From: Streptomyces cylindrosporus
Lineage (GTDB): Bacteria > Actinomycetota > Actinomycetes > Streptomycetales > Streptomycetaceae
Length of the DNA stretch: 64,000 nucleotides
Assembly (NCBI RefSeq): GCF_022698165.1
Contig: NZ_JALDAY010000005.1
Coordinates: 186,001 to 250,000, forward strand
Reading direction: 5' to 3'
The position numbers were made by a program, and so were the translations under genes. Under the pieces are notes generated by a model that saw only the letters and a list, made by a program, of their open reading frames with translations, made no database searches and had not been told where the DNA came from. Positions 1 through 8,579 of the stretch are shown one piece after another; position 1 is the stretch's first letter, and each line of letters opens with the position of its first letter.

Positions 1-124
1 CACCACCGATCTCACCGGACACCTGATCGGCTCTTGCCCAAGTCGGTAACCTGGCAGAGGCGTTGGACAGAAACGTTGAGCCGAAGCAGTGAGCCGAAGC
101 GTTGGTGCGAGACGGGGCGTGCGC

Positions 125-469
125 ATGGCAGTGAAGATCTCGGTTTCCGTCAAGGGCCCGACCGGACTCGACGACGCGGACCGGATGCTCGGCGAGCTCA
201 AGGAGGCCGCCGACCTGCCGTGGAGCGTGCGCGAGGTCGAGGAGGAGGGCGCCCTCGGCAGCGGCATCGTCGAGATCGTCATCGTGGCCGTCGTCGGCAA
301 GACCGTCGAACTCGGCGTCTCGGCCGCCGTGGACGCCGTGAAGCAGGCGGTCGAGCGGTGGCGGAGCGAGCGGCTCGATCCGCCGGACGTGACCGTCGCG
401 ACGGAGTCCGTACCCGACGCGGAAGCCGGCTCGGAAGGCCCGGTGGGCCCGCAGGAACCGGAAGGATAG
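125..469 (+). CDS. EACC1-type effector-associated constant component
   Basis: Predicted 114-residue protein. It starts with a short beta-rich segment (residues 3-10), followed by a helix and then a strongly hydrophobic stretch (about 48-60) that continues into an amphipathic helix ending near residue 80; the last 30 residues are acidic and Pro/Gly-rich. Length, this layout and its place 10 bp upstream of a caspase-like gene match the EACC1 family described in bacterial conflict systems, where it is the constant partner of caspase or trypsin effectors. The function is thought to be adaptor or recruitment, but this is inferred from family knowledge. The ATG at 125 is preferred to in-frame codons from 89 on because the conserved beta strand begins right after it. 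The family call rests on layout and context, not on a search. Confidence 0.72.
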   Translation: MAVKISVSVKGPTGLDDADRMLGELKEAADLPWSVREVEEEGALGSGIVEIVIVAVVGKTVELGVSAAVDAVKQAVERWRSERLDPPDVTVATESVPDAEAGSEGPVGPQEPEG

Positions 470-479
470 GACGGCTGAC

Positions 480-1508
480 ATGGCATCCAGGGCGGTGGTG
501 ATCGGGCCGGCGGCCTACGCCGTGAACTCGGGGATCGACAGCCATACGACGATCGGCGAGAGCGCCCGCATGTACGGCGAGGTCCTGGCCGGCGACGCCA
601 TGTGGGGCGCCGACAACTGCCGGGTCCTGGGCAAGGACGAGGTGGAGACGGCGGACGGCGTCATGCGGGCCCTGCAGGCGGCCGCGGACGAGACCGGGCC
701 CGAGGACATCTTCCTCGTCGTGTACGTCGGCCACGGCCAGTACTGGAGCGACCTTCCCGGCGCCCAGGTGCACCTCTCCGTCGGGTCCTCGCACAAGGAC
801 AAACCCTGGACCTGGCTGTCGAGTTGGTACCTCTACCGCGTGATGCGCCGCGCCCGCGCCAAGCTCAAGGTGCTGATCGCCGACTGCTGCTACTCCAACC
901 TGCTGCCGCAGCTGGGGGAGGAGCCGGTGCTGCCCGGCGTGCTCGGCGAGCTGGACGAGGGCACCTGTGTCTTCACGGCCGTCAAGAACGCCAACTTCGC
1001 GCCCGCCGAAGGCTGTTCGGCGCTGCCCGGGGACCTCGCGCACTGCACGCCGTTCAGCGGGCACCTGCTGCGGATACTCCAGGACGGCACCAAGGACCAC
1101 GAATCGCGGCTCACCATCGGCCTGTTGCGCGAGGCGGTCCGGCGGGAGATGGAGAGCTGCGCCGCCGCCCCGCACCAGGTGCCGCGCATGTCGCTGAACG
1201 ACGCCCGGGACGGCACCCCGCTGTTCACCAACCGCATGGAGGCCACCCGCCGCGACCGCGCCCCGCAGCTCCCGGTCGACCCCGAGGACTGGGTGCGCAC
1301 CCTGATGCTGGACCGCGACTCCCGCCTCGACGACCTGCTGAAGGACGAACGCAAGACCGGTGACGTCGTCGCCATCCTCAGCACCCGCCAGGACGACGCC
1401 AGCAGGCACCTCGCCCGGCACATAGACGCCCGCGCCAACAACGCCTTCAGCGAACCGCACGCCTTCGCCCGCTACTGGAACCAGGTGGAGAAGGCACTGC
1501 GCGTATGA
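480..1508 (+). CDS. Caspase-like (peptidase C14) effector, EACC1-associated type
   Basis: 342 residues with the caspase-haemoglobinase fold in the first ~240. The strand ending VYVGHG supplies the catalytic His85, and ADCCYSN supplies the nucleophile: aligned on the D-x-C-x-S-G pattern of bacterial metacaspases, Cys137 is the likely nucleophile and Cys136 its neighbour. The C-terminal ~90 residues are charged and helical and may be a partner-binding module. No signal peptide or membrane segment is seen, so it should act in the cytoplasm. It follows the EACC1 gene by 10 bp, and its stop overlaps the next start by 4 bp (ATGA, 1505-1508), so all three genes are probably one translationally coupled unit. 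Known relatives are proposed suicide or signalling proteases of conflict systems; the substrate is unknown. Confidence 0.85.
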   Translation: MASRAVVIGPAAYAVNSGIDSHTTIGESARMYGEVLAGDAMWGADNCRVLGKDEVETADGVMRALQAAADETGPEDIFLVVYVGHGQYWSDLPGAQVHLSVGSSHKDKPWTWLSSWYLYRVMRRARAKLKVLIADCCYSNLLPQLGEEPVLPGVLGELDEGTCVFTAVKNANFAPAEGCSALPGDLAHCTPFSGHLLRILQDGTKDHESRLTIGLLREAVRREMESCAAAPHQVPRMSLNDARDGTPLFTNRMEATRRDRAPQLPVDPEDWVRTLMLDRDSRLDDLLKDERKTGDVVAILSTRQDDASRHLARHIDARANNAFSEPHAFARYWNQVEKALRV

Positions 1509-3193
1509 ACGACGGGGACCAGGGGGAGACCGAGGACGGGGAGGCGTGGGGCTTCGGCTACGAATGGGTGACCACCTGCACGGTCGACGCCTTCGTGTCC
1601 CGTATGCAGGCCATGCGGGAGGGCGAACGGCCCGGCACCGAGGGCGGTGAACGCCCGCGCCCCGCCACCGCGGTGCGCGCCCTGCACGCCTTCGCCGTCA
1701 AGCGGCCCATCGACCAGCTCATCGAGTCCGCGCGCTGCTTCGACTACCGCGACGCCGTCAACATGCTGGCCACGGCCGCCCTGTGCCGGAACATCCGGCA
1801 GGCCGCCGACCTCGCGATCCGTCAGTGGGACGCGGAACGCACGGGCGAGGAGGGACTGCCCCGGCTGACCGACGGCGTCATCCACGACATCGCCTGCCAG
1901 CGCACGGTCCTGGACGTCGCCGTCTTCATCCGCGAGTGCCGAAGGGCCGGCGAGCCCGCCCTGGTGGACCGCACGATCAGCGCCTTCACCGAACCCGGCT
2001 CCGGCCGCACCAACCTCGACAAGGCGCTGCTCTACATCGCCCTGCGCGACGAGAAGTGCCCCGAGGAGGCAGCCGAGTTCCTGCGCCAGGCGCTGGTCGC
2101 GATCACCGGGAACGGCTCGCGCGCCTCGGACTCCGTGCCCAGGGAGTTCCACGACCTCGCCGGGGCGCTGCACCACCTCAGCCCCTCCGAGCGGATCCTG
2201 GAGGAGTGGGTCGACGCCCAGCTCCAGCTCGACGACCACGTGCACGACACCCGGCAGATCATCGCCCAGCTGATCGCCACGCGCACGGACAGCCCCGACA
2301 CGCTCGTGGAACACGTCGGCAAGCGGCGCACCCGGCACGACATCGCCGAGATCTGCGGCCAGTTGACCAGGCCCCCGCACGCGGAGAAGTGCGCCGAGAT
2401 CCGCCGGCACGCGGCCTCCCGCGACAAGATGGAGGACCTCGCCGAGATCGTCCGGATCTGGTACGAGTCCGACGCCCTCAAGGGCACGATCAGGGAACTG
2501 CTCGCCGACATCGTGGCCCGCGGCACGGCGTCCGCCGCGGGGCCCCGCTCCCCGCGCGAACTCGACCGCCTGGACACGGCGTTGAGCAACGTCAACGCCC
2601 CGCCGGAATGCCGGCGGCTGCTGCGCGTCGCCGCCGCGGTCCACACCGACGGCCGCTCCGGCACCGACCTGGTGACCCTGCTCGGCAAGGTCGAACGGCC
2701 CCGGGACCGCAACCGCGCGGCTCACACCATCGCCCAGCGGCTCGCCGCCCGGGTTCTCGAACAGGGCGCCGAGCCAGGGCTGTTCGTGGCGTACGTCGAC
2801 GGGCTGCGCAGGGCGGGGCGTGGCGAGGCGGTCTACCTGGCCTGCAAGGAACTCGCGGACCCGTCGGATCCGGTACGGGCACCGGAGGGCGCGGGCGTGG
2901 TCGTCGCGGAGATCGCGGCGCGGCTGTACGAGCTCGGGGAGGAACGCGGGCGCGACGGCTGGGATCTGCTGGAGCGGTTCCTGGAGAACGAGCAGCGGGT
3001 CGTACCGCGGGAGGTCGCGGCGATCGTGCGGCGGCTGTGCGACAGCCCGATGAAGGAAGCGGACCGTCACTTTCTGCTGCGGGCCACGGTGGGGCGTTGG
3101 GCGGACGCGCGGCGGCGGGAGGAGGCGGTGGGGGAGCTGGGGGGAGTGGGGTTCGACGCGGAGGCTCGGGAGGTCATTCGGTCTTTGCGGTAG
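1505..3193 (+). CDS. All-alpha protein of unknown function, third gene of the caspase cassette
   Basis: 562 residues, not recognised as a named family. The sequence reads as consecutive amphipathic helices of 12-20 residues with loops rich in Arg, Asp and Glu, as in alpha-solenoid or HEAT/TPR-like proteins, but no regular repeat consensus could be fixed by eye. There is no transmembrane segment, no P-loop and no visible nuclease or protease motif. It is coupled by an ATGA overlap to the caspase gene, which argues that it serves the same system, perhaps as sensor, scaffold or protease substrate (inference). Its 3' end overlaps the convergent permease gene by 20 bp. Confidence is high that it is a real gene, low for any function. 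Confidence 0.8.
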   Translation: MNDGDQGETEDGEAWGFGYEWVTTCTVDAFVSRMQAMREGERPGTEGGERPRPATAVRALHAFAVKRPIDQLIESARCFDYRDAVNMLATAALCRNIRQAADLAIRQWDAERTGEEGLPRLTDGVIHDIACQRTVLDVAVFIRECRRAGEPALVDRTISAFTEPGSGRTNLDKALLYIALRDEKCPEEAAEFLRQALVAITGNGSRASDSVPREFHDLAGALHHLSPSERILEEWVDAQLQLDDHVHDTRQIIAQLIATRTDSPDTLVEHVGKRRTRHDIAEICGQLTRPPHAEKCAEIRRHAASRDKMEDLAEIVRIWYESDALKGTIRELLADIVARGTASAAGPRSPRELDRLDTALSNVNAPPECRRLLRVAAAVHTDGRSGTDLVTLLGKVERPRDRNRAAHTIAQRLAARVLEQGAEPGLFVAYVDGLRRAGRGEAVYLACKELADPSDPVRAPEGAGVVVAEIAARLYELGEERGRDGWDLLERFLENEQRVVPREVAAIVRRLCDSPMKEADRHFLLRATVGRWADARRREEAVGELGGVGFDAEAREVIRSLR

Positions 3194-4913
3194 TGGTCCC
3201 GTTGGGTGTGGTCGTCGTCCGCGGGTCGGTGGGGGCTGGTCGCGCAGTTCCCCGCGCCCCTGGGGTCGGCAACATGGGCGGTATCTCGAGCATGTGCCGT
3301 TTCGATGCCCTGACCAGACCCTCGAAGCACACCAAGGCCGTCACGACCGCCAGGAAGCCCCCGAGCACCTTGTGGTCGAGGGTGATCGGAGAGTCGCCCA
3401 GCACCAGCGTCACCAGCATCAGCACCGCCAGCTGGCCGATCAGCCACAGCGCCGCCTGGGCCGCGGGGCTGGTGCGCCAGTCGCGGAACTGGGTGACGTG
3501 CACCTTGGCGTCGTATATCCGGCCGAGGGCGGGCCGCCAGCCGGCCAGGATCGGCAGGCACAGCAGCAGCGCGCAGCCCACCGTGAGGGCCGTCATGCCC
3601 CGCCACAGCGGGCCCCACCCGGCGCCGTACAGGATCAGCGCGATCAGGGCGAAGCTCGCCCGGGCCAGCACCTCGTGGGCGTCGCGGCGGCGGTCGGAGT
3701 GGGCGGGCAGGTGGCCGCGCAGGGAGACGAGGGCGACGCCCGGGACGGCGTACACCACCAGGGTCAGTACGCCGGTGACGGCGACGAGCGTCTTCCAGCT
3801 GCCGCCCACCGCCCACAGGGCGATCCCCGCGATGACGCAGTCGACCACCAGCACGAGCCAGTAGACGTCGTACCGCCGGTTCAGCGATGCCTTGCGCGCG
3901 GTCTGGAGGCCGCGGTGGGTGAGGTGGGCCCGGCTGAGGGCGGCGACCTCGCGGGTGAGGGAGTGCGCGAAGACCAGGCCGGCGCCCATCGGGGAGAGCA
4001 CGCCGTTGATGCGCAGCAGCACGCCGAGCCAGAACAGGCCCGCGGCGTAGGCGAAATGGGCGTACGGCGACGAGCCCATGTTGGCCGTGGACCACGCGGC
4101 GTCGTGGTAGCGGGTGAACACCGTCTGCAGCGCTATGTACAGCACCATCGAGCCGACGATCGTCCCGAACACCGCCCGCCGCAGCCGCGCCGCCTCACCG
4201 GGCGGCCGCCGCTTCACGTTCCCGGCGAAGTCCAGCGGCCCCTGGAAACCCACGTACGCGTAGATCACCCCGCTGCCGACCACCGCGGTCAGCGCCGCCG
4301 CCGCGCCCTTGCCCGGGCCGTGCGCGCCCGCCCGGAGGCCGTTGTCGTCGAAGCCGGCCGCGATGAGGAGGACGACGGTCAGGACCGGGACGACCACCTT
4401 CAGGACCGTCAGCCAGGAGTTGATGCGGAAGAAGATGCGCGGGGCGATCAGGTTCACCGCTGAGATCACGGCCATGAACGCCAGCGCGTAGCACCAGCCT
4501 TCGGTGGTCAGCGTGTCGGAGGGGTCGAGCAGCCCGTGCACCTTCCAGCCGGACAGGCCCTTCGTCATCGCGACGGCCTCGCTGGCCAGGTTGATCGCGT
4601 AGACGAGCCACAGCCCGGCCGCCATCACCGTCGCCACCAGCGCGCCGCTGCTCTGCAGGGGCAGGAAGATCAGCCCGCCGGTCTTGGGCGCGGCCGTGCC
4701 CAGTTCGACCATGACCCCGGCGATCAGCAGCATCAGCAGCCCGCCGAACAGCCAGGCCAGCCAGGCATCCGAGCCGGCCTTGTCGTAGGCCTCGCCCGCG
4801 CCCAGCATCCACCCGGATCCGATCACCCCGCCGGCCGCGAGGCCGACGAGATGGAACACCGACAGCCTTCGCTGTTCGTCCTCGTCCTCGAACGGCAATG
4901 CCCGGAGACTCAT
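3174..4913 (-). CDS. APC-family amino acid/polyamine permease
   Basis: 579 residues with about 12 hydrophobic helices spread over the first ~500. The first helix carries the APC signature around AAGGVIGSGWMLGAG (residues 26-40), which in this superfamily forms the unwound substrate-binding part of TM1. A long hydrophilic C-terminal tail rich in Thr and Pro follows the last helix. The protein should import or exchange amino acids or similar amines across the cytoplasmic membrane; the substrate cannot be told from sequence. It starts at an ATG at 4913 and is transcribed toward, and overlaps, the helical gene of the caspase cassette; no shared role is implied. Confidence 0.85.
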   Translation of the reverse strand: MSLRALPFEDEDEQRRLSVFHLVGLAAGGVIGSGWMLGAGEAYDKAGSDAWLAWLFGGLLMLLIAGVMVELGTAAPKTGGLIFLPLQSSGALVATVMAAGLWLVYAINLASEAVAMTKGLSGWKVHGLLDPSDTLTTEGWCYALAFMAVISAVNLIAPRIFFRINSWLTVLKVVVPVLTVVLLIAAGFDDNGLRAGAHGPGKGAAAALTAVVGSGVIYAYVGFQGPLDFAGNVKRRPPGEAARLRRAVFGTIVGSMVLYIALQTVFTRYHDAAWSTANMGSSPYAHFAYAAGLFWLGVLLRINGVLSPMGAGLVFAHSLTREVAALSRAHLTHRGLQTARKASLNRRYDVYWLVLVVDCVIAGIALWAVGGSWKTLVAVTGVLTLVVYAVPGVALVSLRGHLPAHSDRRRDAHEVLARASFALIALILYGAGWGPLWRGMTALTVGCALLLCLPILAGWRPALGRIYDAKVHVTQFRDWRTSPAAQAALWLIGQLAVLMLVTLVLGDSPITLDHKVLGGFLAVVTALVCFEGLVRASKRHMLEIPPMLPTPGARGTARPAPTDPRTTTTPNGTTTAKTE

Positions 4914-5056
4914 CCGCCCTATCCCCCGCGTAGCGTCGGCAGCTCCTCACGCACAGTGGCGACAGGGTACAGGGAGTGCTTTCCGTTGCGCCTGGGTTGA
5001 TCGATTCTCCGTCCGGGCCGACCGCATTGTCAGTGGCGGCTGCCATCATCCGCCGT

Positions 5057-7396
5057 ATGACCGCCGCCACCCGCCTGACGCGCCTGCTCAACGACCCGGA
5101 ACCCACCGAGGAGTTCCGGTACGAGGACGTGGCCCGCCTCTCCGACCAGGAGCTCGGCGACCTCCTCCCGACCGCCTACGGCCTGGGCCGCGCCCCCACT
5201 TACCCGGCGACCCTGGCCCGGCACGCCGTCGAGGACGCGGGCAGGGAGCGGCAGCCGCGCTACACGCCCGAGGCCTGCCGCCGGATGTTCGAGGCGCTGC
5301 TCGCCGGGACCCGGGTGCGCGACTGGGCGGACCTCACGCTCGGCGCGGGCGCACTGGTGCGCTGCACCGGCCCCTGGCCCGAACTCTCCGCGCCCGCCCG
5401 CGCGTTGGCCGAGTTCATCCTGGCCAAGGACGACCTGCGCCAGCCGTACGCCCTGCTCGCGGTGGCCGGTCTGGCGGGCGAGGAGACGCTGCGCGCGGTC
5501 ACGGACCGGCTCGGCCGCGACGCCGGGCCCGTCGGCCTGGCGGAACTCGCCGTGATCACCCGCCTCACCGACGCCGAGCGGATGCTGCTGTCCGAGGCCG
5601 AGCGGGACTACTCGTTCACCTCACCGCCGCCCCACCCGGACGCCTGGCGCGGGATCGCAGACAGCCCTGCGTACGCCGAGTTCGCCCGCGCGGCCCTGGG
5701 GGAGGCCGCCGACCGCGCGGACGCCCTGCACGCGGGGAAGATCCCGTACCGCGCGGACAAGGCCTTCACGGACCGCGAGGTCGCGGCCCTCGGCCACGCC
5801 GCACGCGTCGCCCTGCTCCGCGACGAGCCGTGGCTGCCCGCGCTCCTCGACCGCCTCCTGCCCGGCATCACGCTCGCCCCGACGGCGGCGAGGACGGTCC
5901 CGTCGCAGGCGCTGCTGTACGAACTGGCCCGCGCCGCCCAGGACTTCCCCACCCCGGAGATGGTCACCGCGCTGCGTCACGTGCGCACGACCGTCCGGCA
6001 CGCGGGCGTGCCCAAGCAGCTCGCCAAGATGCTCAAGAAGATCGACGCGGCCCTCGCCGAGCGCACCGACGTGGCGCTGCGGCTGCCCGCGCTGGGCTTC
6101 GAGGGCGACGGCGTCCTGCGCCGGGAGGCGGGCGAGTACGCGGCCGTCGTCCGGGTCGACGGCACGACCGCCGAACTGACCTGGGAGAAGGACGGCCGCC
6201 CCCTGCGCGCGGTCCCCGCGCCCGTACGCCGCGACCACCCCGACCTGGTCAAGGAGCTGCGCGACCTTGCCAAGCGGGTCGGCAGCCAACTCGCCACCCT
6301 GGTGCGCGCGTTGGAGGGCGGCTACACGGTCGACGCGGTCCACCCGTACGGCTGGTGGCGCACCGGTCTGGCCACCCATCCGCTCGCCCGCTCCGTGGTC
6401 CGCCGCCTGATCTGGGAGGTCGAGATCGTGCCGGGCGACTGGCGGCCCGTCCTGCCGGAGACCGACGACCTCCCCGACGCGCCTGAGGACGCCGCCGTAC
6501 GCCTGTGGCATCCCCTGCGCTCCGACCCGGACGCGGTACGGGCCTGGCGGGACCTGCTGACCGAGCGGCGGATACGGCAGCCGTTCAAGCAGGCCTTCCG
6601 CGAGATCTACCTCCTCACCCCGGCCGAGGAGACCACCCGCACCTACTCCAACCGCTTCGCCGCCCACCTCGTCCACTACCGCAGGATGTTCGCCCTGTTC
6701 CGGGCGCGCGGCTGGCGGAGCAACCTGCTCGGGCACTGGTCCGACGGCGAACAGGACGGCGCCGTACGGACCTTGGGCGCGGGAGAGTGGCAGGTCCGCT
6801 TCCTGCACTCATTGGCCGACTGGGACGGCGACGAGCCGCTGGCCTCGACCGACCAGGTGCGCTTCTCCCGCCGGGTGGAGGGGGCCTGGCGGGAGGCCCC
6901 GCTCGCCGAGGTGCCGCCGCTGGTGTTCAGCGAGGCGATGCGCGACGTGGACCTCTTCGTCGGCGTCACCTCCGTCGCCGCCGACCCCGAGTGGGCCGAC
7001 GGCGGCCCCGTGCGCGCCTACTGGGAGCGGGCCGGGTTCGCCGAGCTGACCGCGAGCGCCGAGGCGCGCCGCGACGCCTTGGGGCGGATCCTGCCCCGCC
7101 TGAAGATCGCCGGCCGCTGCTCGCTCGACGGCCGCTTCCTGGTCGTCCGCGGCGAGCTGCGCACGTACAGGATCCATCTCGGCTCGGCCAACATCCTGAT
7201 GGAGCCGGACGACTCCTATCTCTGCATCGTCCCGGCGCGCGGCAAGGGCGCAGACGGCAAGGGCGCCGACGGCAAGGTGTTCCTGCCGTTCGAGGACGAG
7301 CGCCTGTCGCTGATCCTCAGCAAGGCGTTCCTGCTCGCCGACGACACGCGGATAACCGACGCCTCGATCCTGGCGCAGATCGGGCGGGGCGCCTGA
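5057..7396 (+). CDS. DUF4132 domain protein
   Basis: 779 residues, soluble. The region around residues 505-580 contains QPFKQAFREIYLLT followed by TYSNRFAAHL and a RARGW motif, the hallmark of DUF4132. The last ~100 residues (RFLVVRGELRTYRIHLGSAN and following) match the associated C-terminal module often annotated separately (DUF7737-like). The N-terminal ~300 residues are helical. The family has no established biochemical role; members often occur with WGR-domain or MoxR/VWA genes, none of which is visible here. The ATG at 5057 (MTAATRL) is chosen because family-like sequence starts there and the upstream in-frame stretch has no family character. Divergent from the APC permease gene. Confidence 0.8.
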   Translation: MTAATRLTRLLNDPEPTEEFRYEDVARLSDQELGDLLPTAYGLGRAPTYPATLARHAVEDAGRERQPRYTPEACRRMFEALLAGTRVRDWADLTLGAGALVRCTGPWPELSAPARALAEFILAKDDLRQPYALLAVAGLAGEETLRAVTDRLGRDAGPVGLAELAVITRLTDAERMLLSEAERDYSFTSPPPHPDAWRGIADSPAYAEFARAALGEAADRADALHAGKIPYRADKAFTDREVAALGHAARVALLRDEPWLPALLDRLLPGITLAPTAARTVPSQALLYELARAAQDFPTPEMVTALRHVRTTVRHAGVPKQLAKMLKKIDAALAERTDVALRLPALGFEGDGVLRREAGEYAAVVRVDGTTAELTWEKDGRPLRAVPAPVRRDHPDLVKELRDLAKRVGSQLATLVRALEGGYTVDAVHPYGWWRTGLATHPLARSVVRRLIWEVEIVPGDWRPVLPETDDLPDAPEDAAVRLWHPLRSDPDAVRAWRDLLTERRIRQPFKQAFREIYLLTPAEETTRTYSNRFAAHLVHYRRMFALFRARGWRSNLLGHWSDGEQDGAVRTLGAGEWQVRFLHSLADWDGDEPLASTDQVRFSRRVEGAWREAPLAEVPPLVFSEAMRDVDLFVGVTSVAADPEWADGGPVRAYWERAGFAELTASAEARRDALGRILPRLKIAGRCSLDGRFLVVRGELRTYRIHLGSANILMEPDDSYLCIVPARGKGADGKGADGKVFLPFEDERLSLILSKAFLLADDTRITDASILAQIGRGA

Positions 7397-8177
7397 ACCA
7401 GCCCTCGCTCACTGGATGTTGAGCTGGAAGGGATGGGCGAGGTCGGTCGGGCAGACGAACACGCGCAGCTCGCCGAAGCGTCCGACGCTGATCGCCGGCC
7501 CGTCGTTGCAGCTGTCCACCGTCAGCAGCACCCGCATGGTGGAGCCGCACGAGGTGCAGTCGACCGGGACGAGGTCGGTGAGATGCCAGCTGGGCCAGCC
7601 GCCCACCTTCCATCCCTCCCGGCAGGCCAGATTCCGGTGGTACTCGACGCCCCGCTCCTCGGCCCAGTCCTCGCCGAACTCGGCCAGTTCCTCCGGAAGT
7701 TCGTCGCGGTCCGGAAGGTCGGCCACCCGCACCGGACCGAGCACGCAGGGCTGCGGCAGGTAGGAGTCGTCGGTGCGGTCCGGGTGCGGCGGGTCGAGGA
7801 GGACCTCGGTCACCTCGGCCGCGGTGCGGTGGCGCAGTTCGACGGCGGGCCCGTAGTAGCCGGACTGGCCGGGGAGGTCGTCGTGGTCGTTCGGGCACCA
7901 CAGCATCTGCAGTACGTCGGTGCCGGCCGGCCAGTGCCAGTCGTCGCCGGGCAGGTCACGGGCGTACAGCTGGACGACGGGGACCATCGCGACGCCGGGC
8001 CCGGAAGCGTCCGGCGCCATCCGGACCTTCTCCCAGGTGATGAGGTCGAGCGCGCCCGCACCGTCCATGATCCGCCGCTGCGTCTCGGCCTCCTCCGAGG
8101 TCACCTCGTAGGCCCGTCCGGGATGTTCGCGACGCCGGGCGCGCATGGCGTCGTCGATACGCTGCCAGGTCTCCCGC

Positions 8178-8180
8178 TCC
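8178..8180. repeat. Target-site duplication, left copy (TCC)
   Basis: The three bases directly outside the left inverted repeat equal those outside the right one (8348-8350). The size is supported by restoration of the reading frame when one copy is removed. Confidence 0.75.
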
Positions 8181-8347
8181 CAGGGCCCTTCTGATGGATC
8201 TCCGCGGCGTCGCGACGCCCGGCACGCACGCTCGCCGCACGGCGCGGAGGGCCAGGTGGCTCCGCCACATGACCCTCCACACCGCACGCCGATCGCACGC
8301 ACCGAACGCCGCTCCTTCTCCCGCGGAGATCCATCAGAAGGGCCCTG
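8181..8347. mobile_element. 167-bp MITE-like element with 27-bp perfect terminal inverted repeats
   Basis: Bases 8181-8207 and 8321-8347 are exact reverse complements (27 bp, beginning CAGGGCCCTTCTGATGG). The outer flanks are TCC on both sides (8178-8180 and 8348-8350), a 3-bp target duplication. The 113-bp core has no transposase and no known motif. Excision of the element plus one TCC gives a continuous reading frame in the host gene, which independently fixes the boundaries. It must have been moved in trans by a transposase with matching ends; an IS5-like group with 3-bp duplications is possible but was not identified. Confidence 0.9.
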
Positions 8348-8579
8348 TCCGAGAGCTTCTCGCGGACCTCCACCAGATGCGGTTGCCGGCACACCGGCCA
8401 CGGCTCGTCGGCGGGCCACAGCAGCGGGCCGCCGACCGAGCTGTCCCCGGACCCCGGCGCGCCGGCGGTGGGTCGGAGCAGCGTCGCCTCACGGAGGTAG
8501 CCGGCGAAGGCGGGCAGCGCGGCCACCAGGTCCTCGGCGGTGGGGATTCGAGTCGTCACGGGCTCAACCTACGTGACGC

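Larger units (their letters stand above)
7409..8559 (-). pseudogene. Conserved hypothetical gene disrupted by a MITE
   Basis: The first part (from a GTG at 8559 to 8348) encodes MTTRIPTAEDLVAALPAF and a segment rich in Trp/Pro; the rest (8177 down to 7409) encodes a continuation ending in QLNIQ, in a different frame. They are separated by a 167-bp inverted-repeat element at 8181-8347 flanked by a 3-bp duplication. Removing the element and one TCC copy restores a single frame across the junction (…KLSERETWQRI…) of about 326 residues. The 170 inserted bases shift the frame, so the intact protein is not made, unless the C-terminal piece is translated from an internal start. The family resembles uncharacterised Streptomyces proteins of the DUF1963-like type; the C-terminal part has a CTSC pair. 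It lies 20 bp downstream of the LysR gene. Confidence 0.82.

Noticed and set aside
1..124. Possible coding frame at the left edge (from about 34)
   Set aside because: It overlaps the EACC1-type gene in another frame, is Arg-rich, and has no family resemblance. This stretch probably holds the cassette promoter, but no boxes could be set.
8182..8189. AGGGCCCT at both element ends as an 8-bp target duplication
   Set aside because: The octamer is itself palindromic, so it belongs to the inverted repeats; collapsing it leaves the host gene out of frame, while the 3-bp TCC duplication restores the frame.
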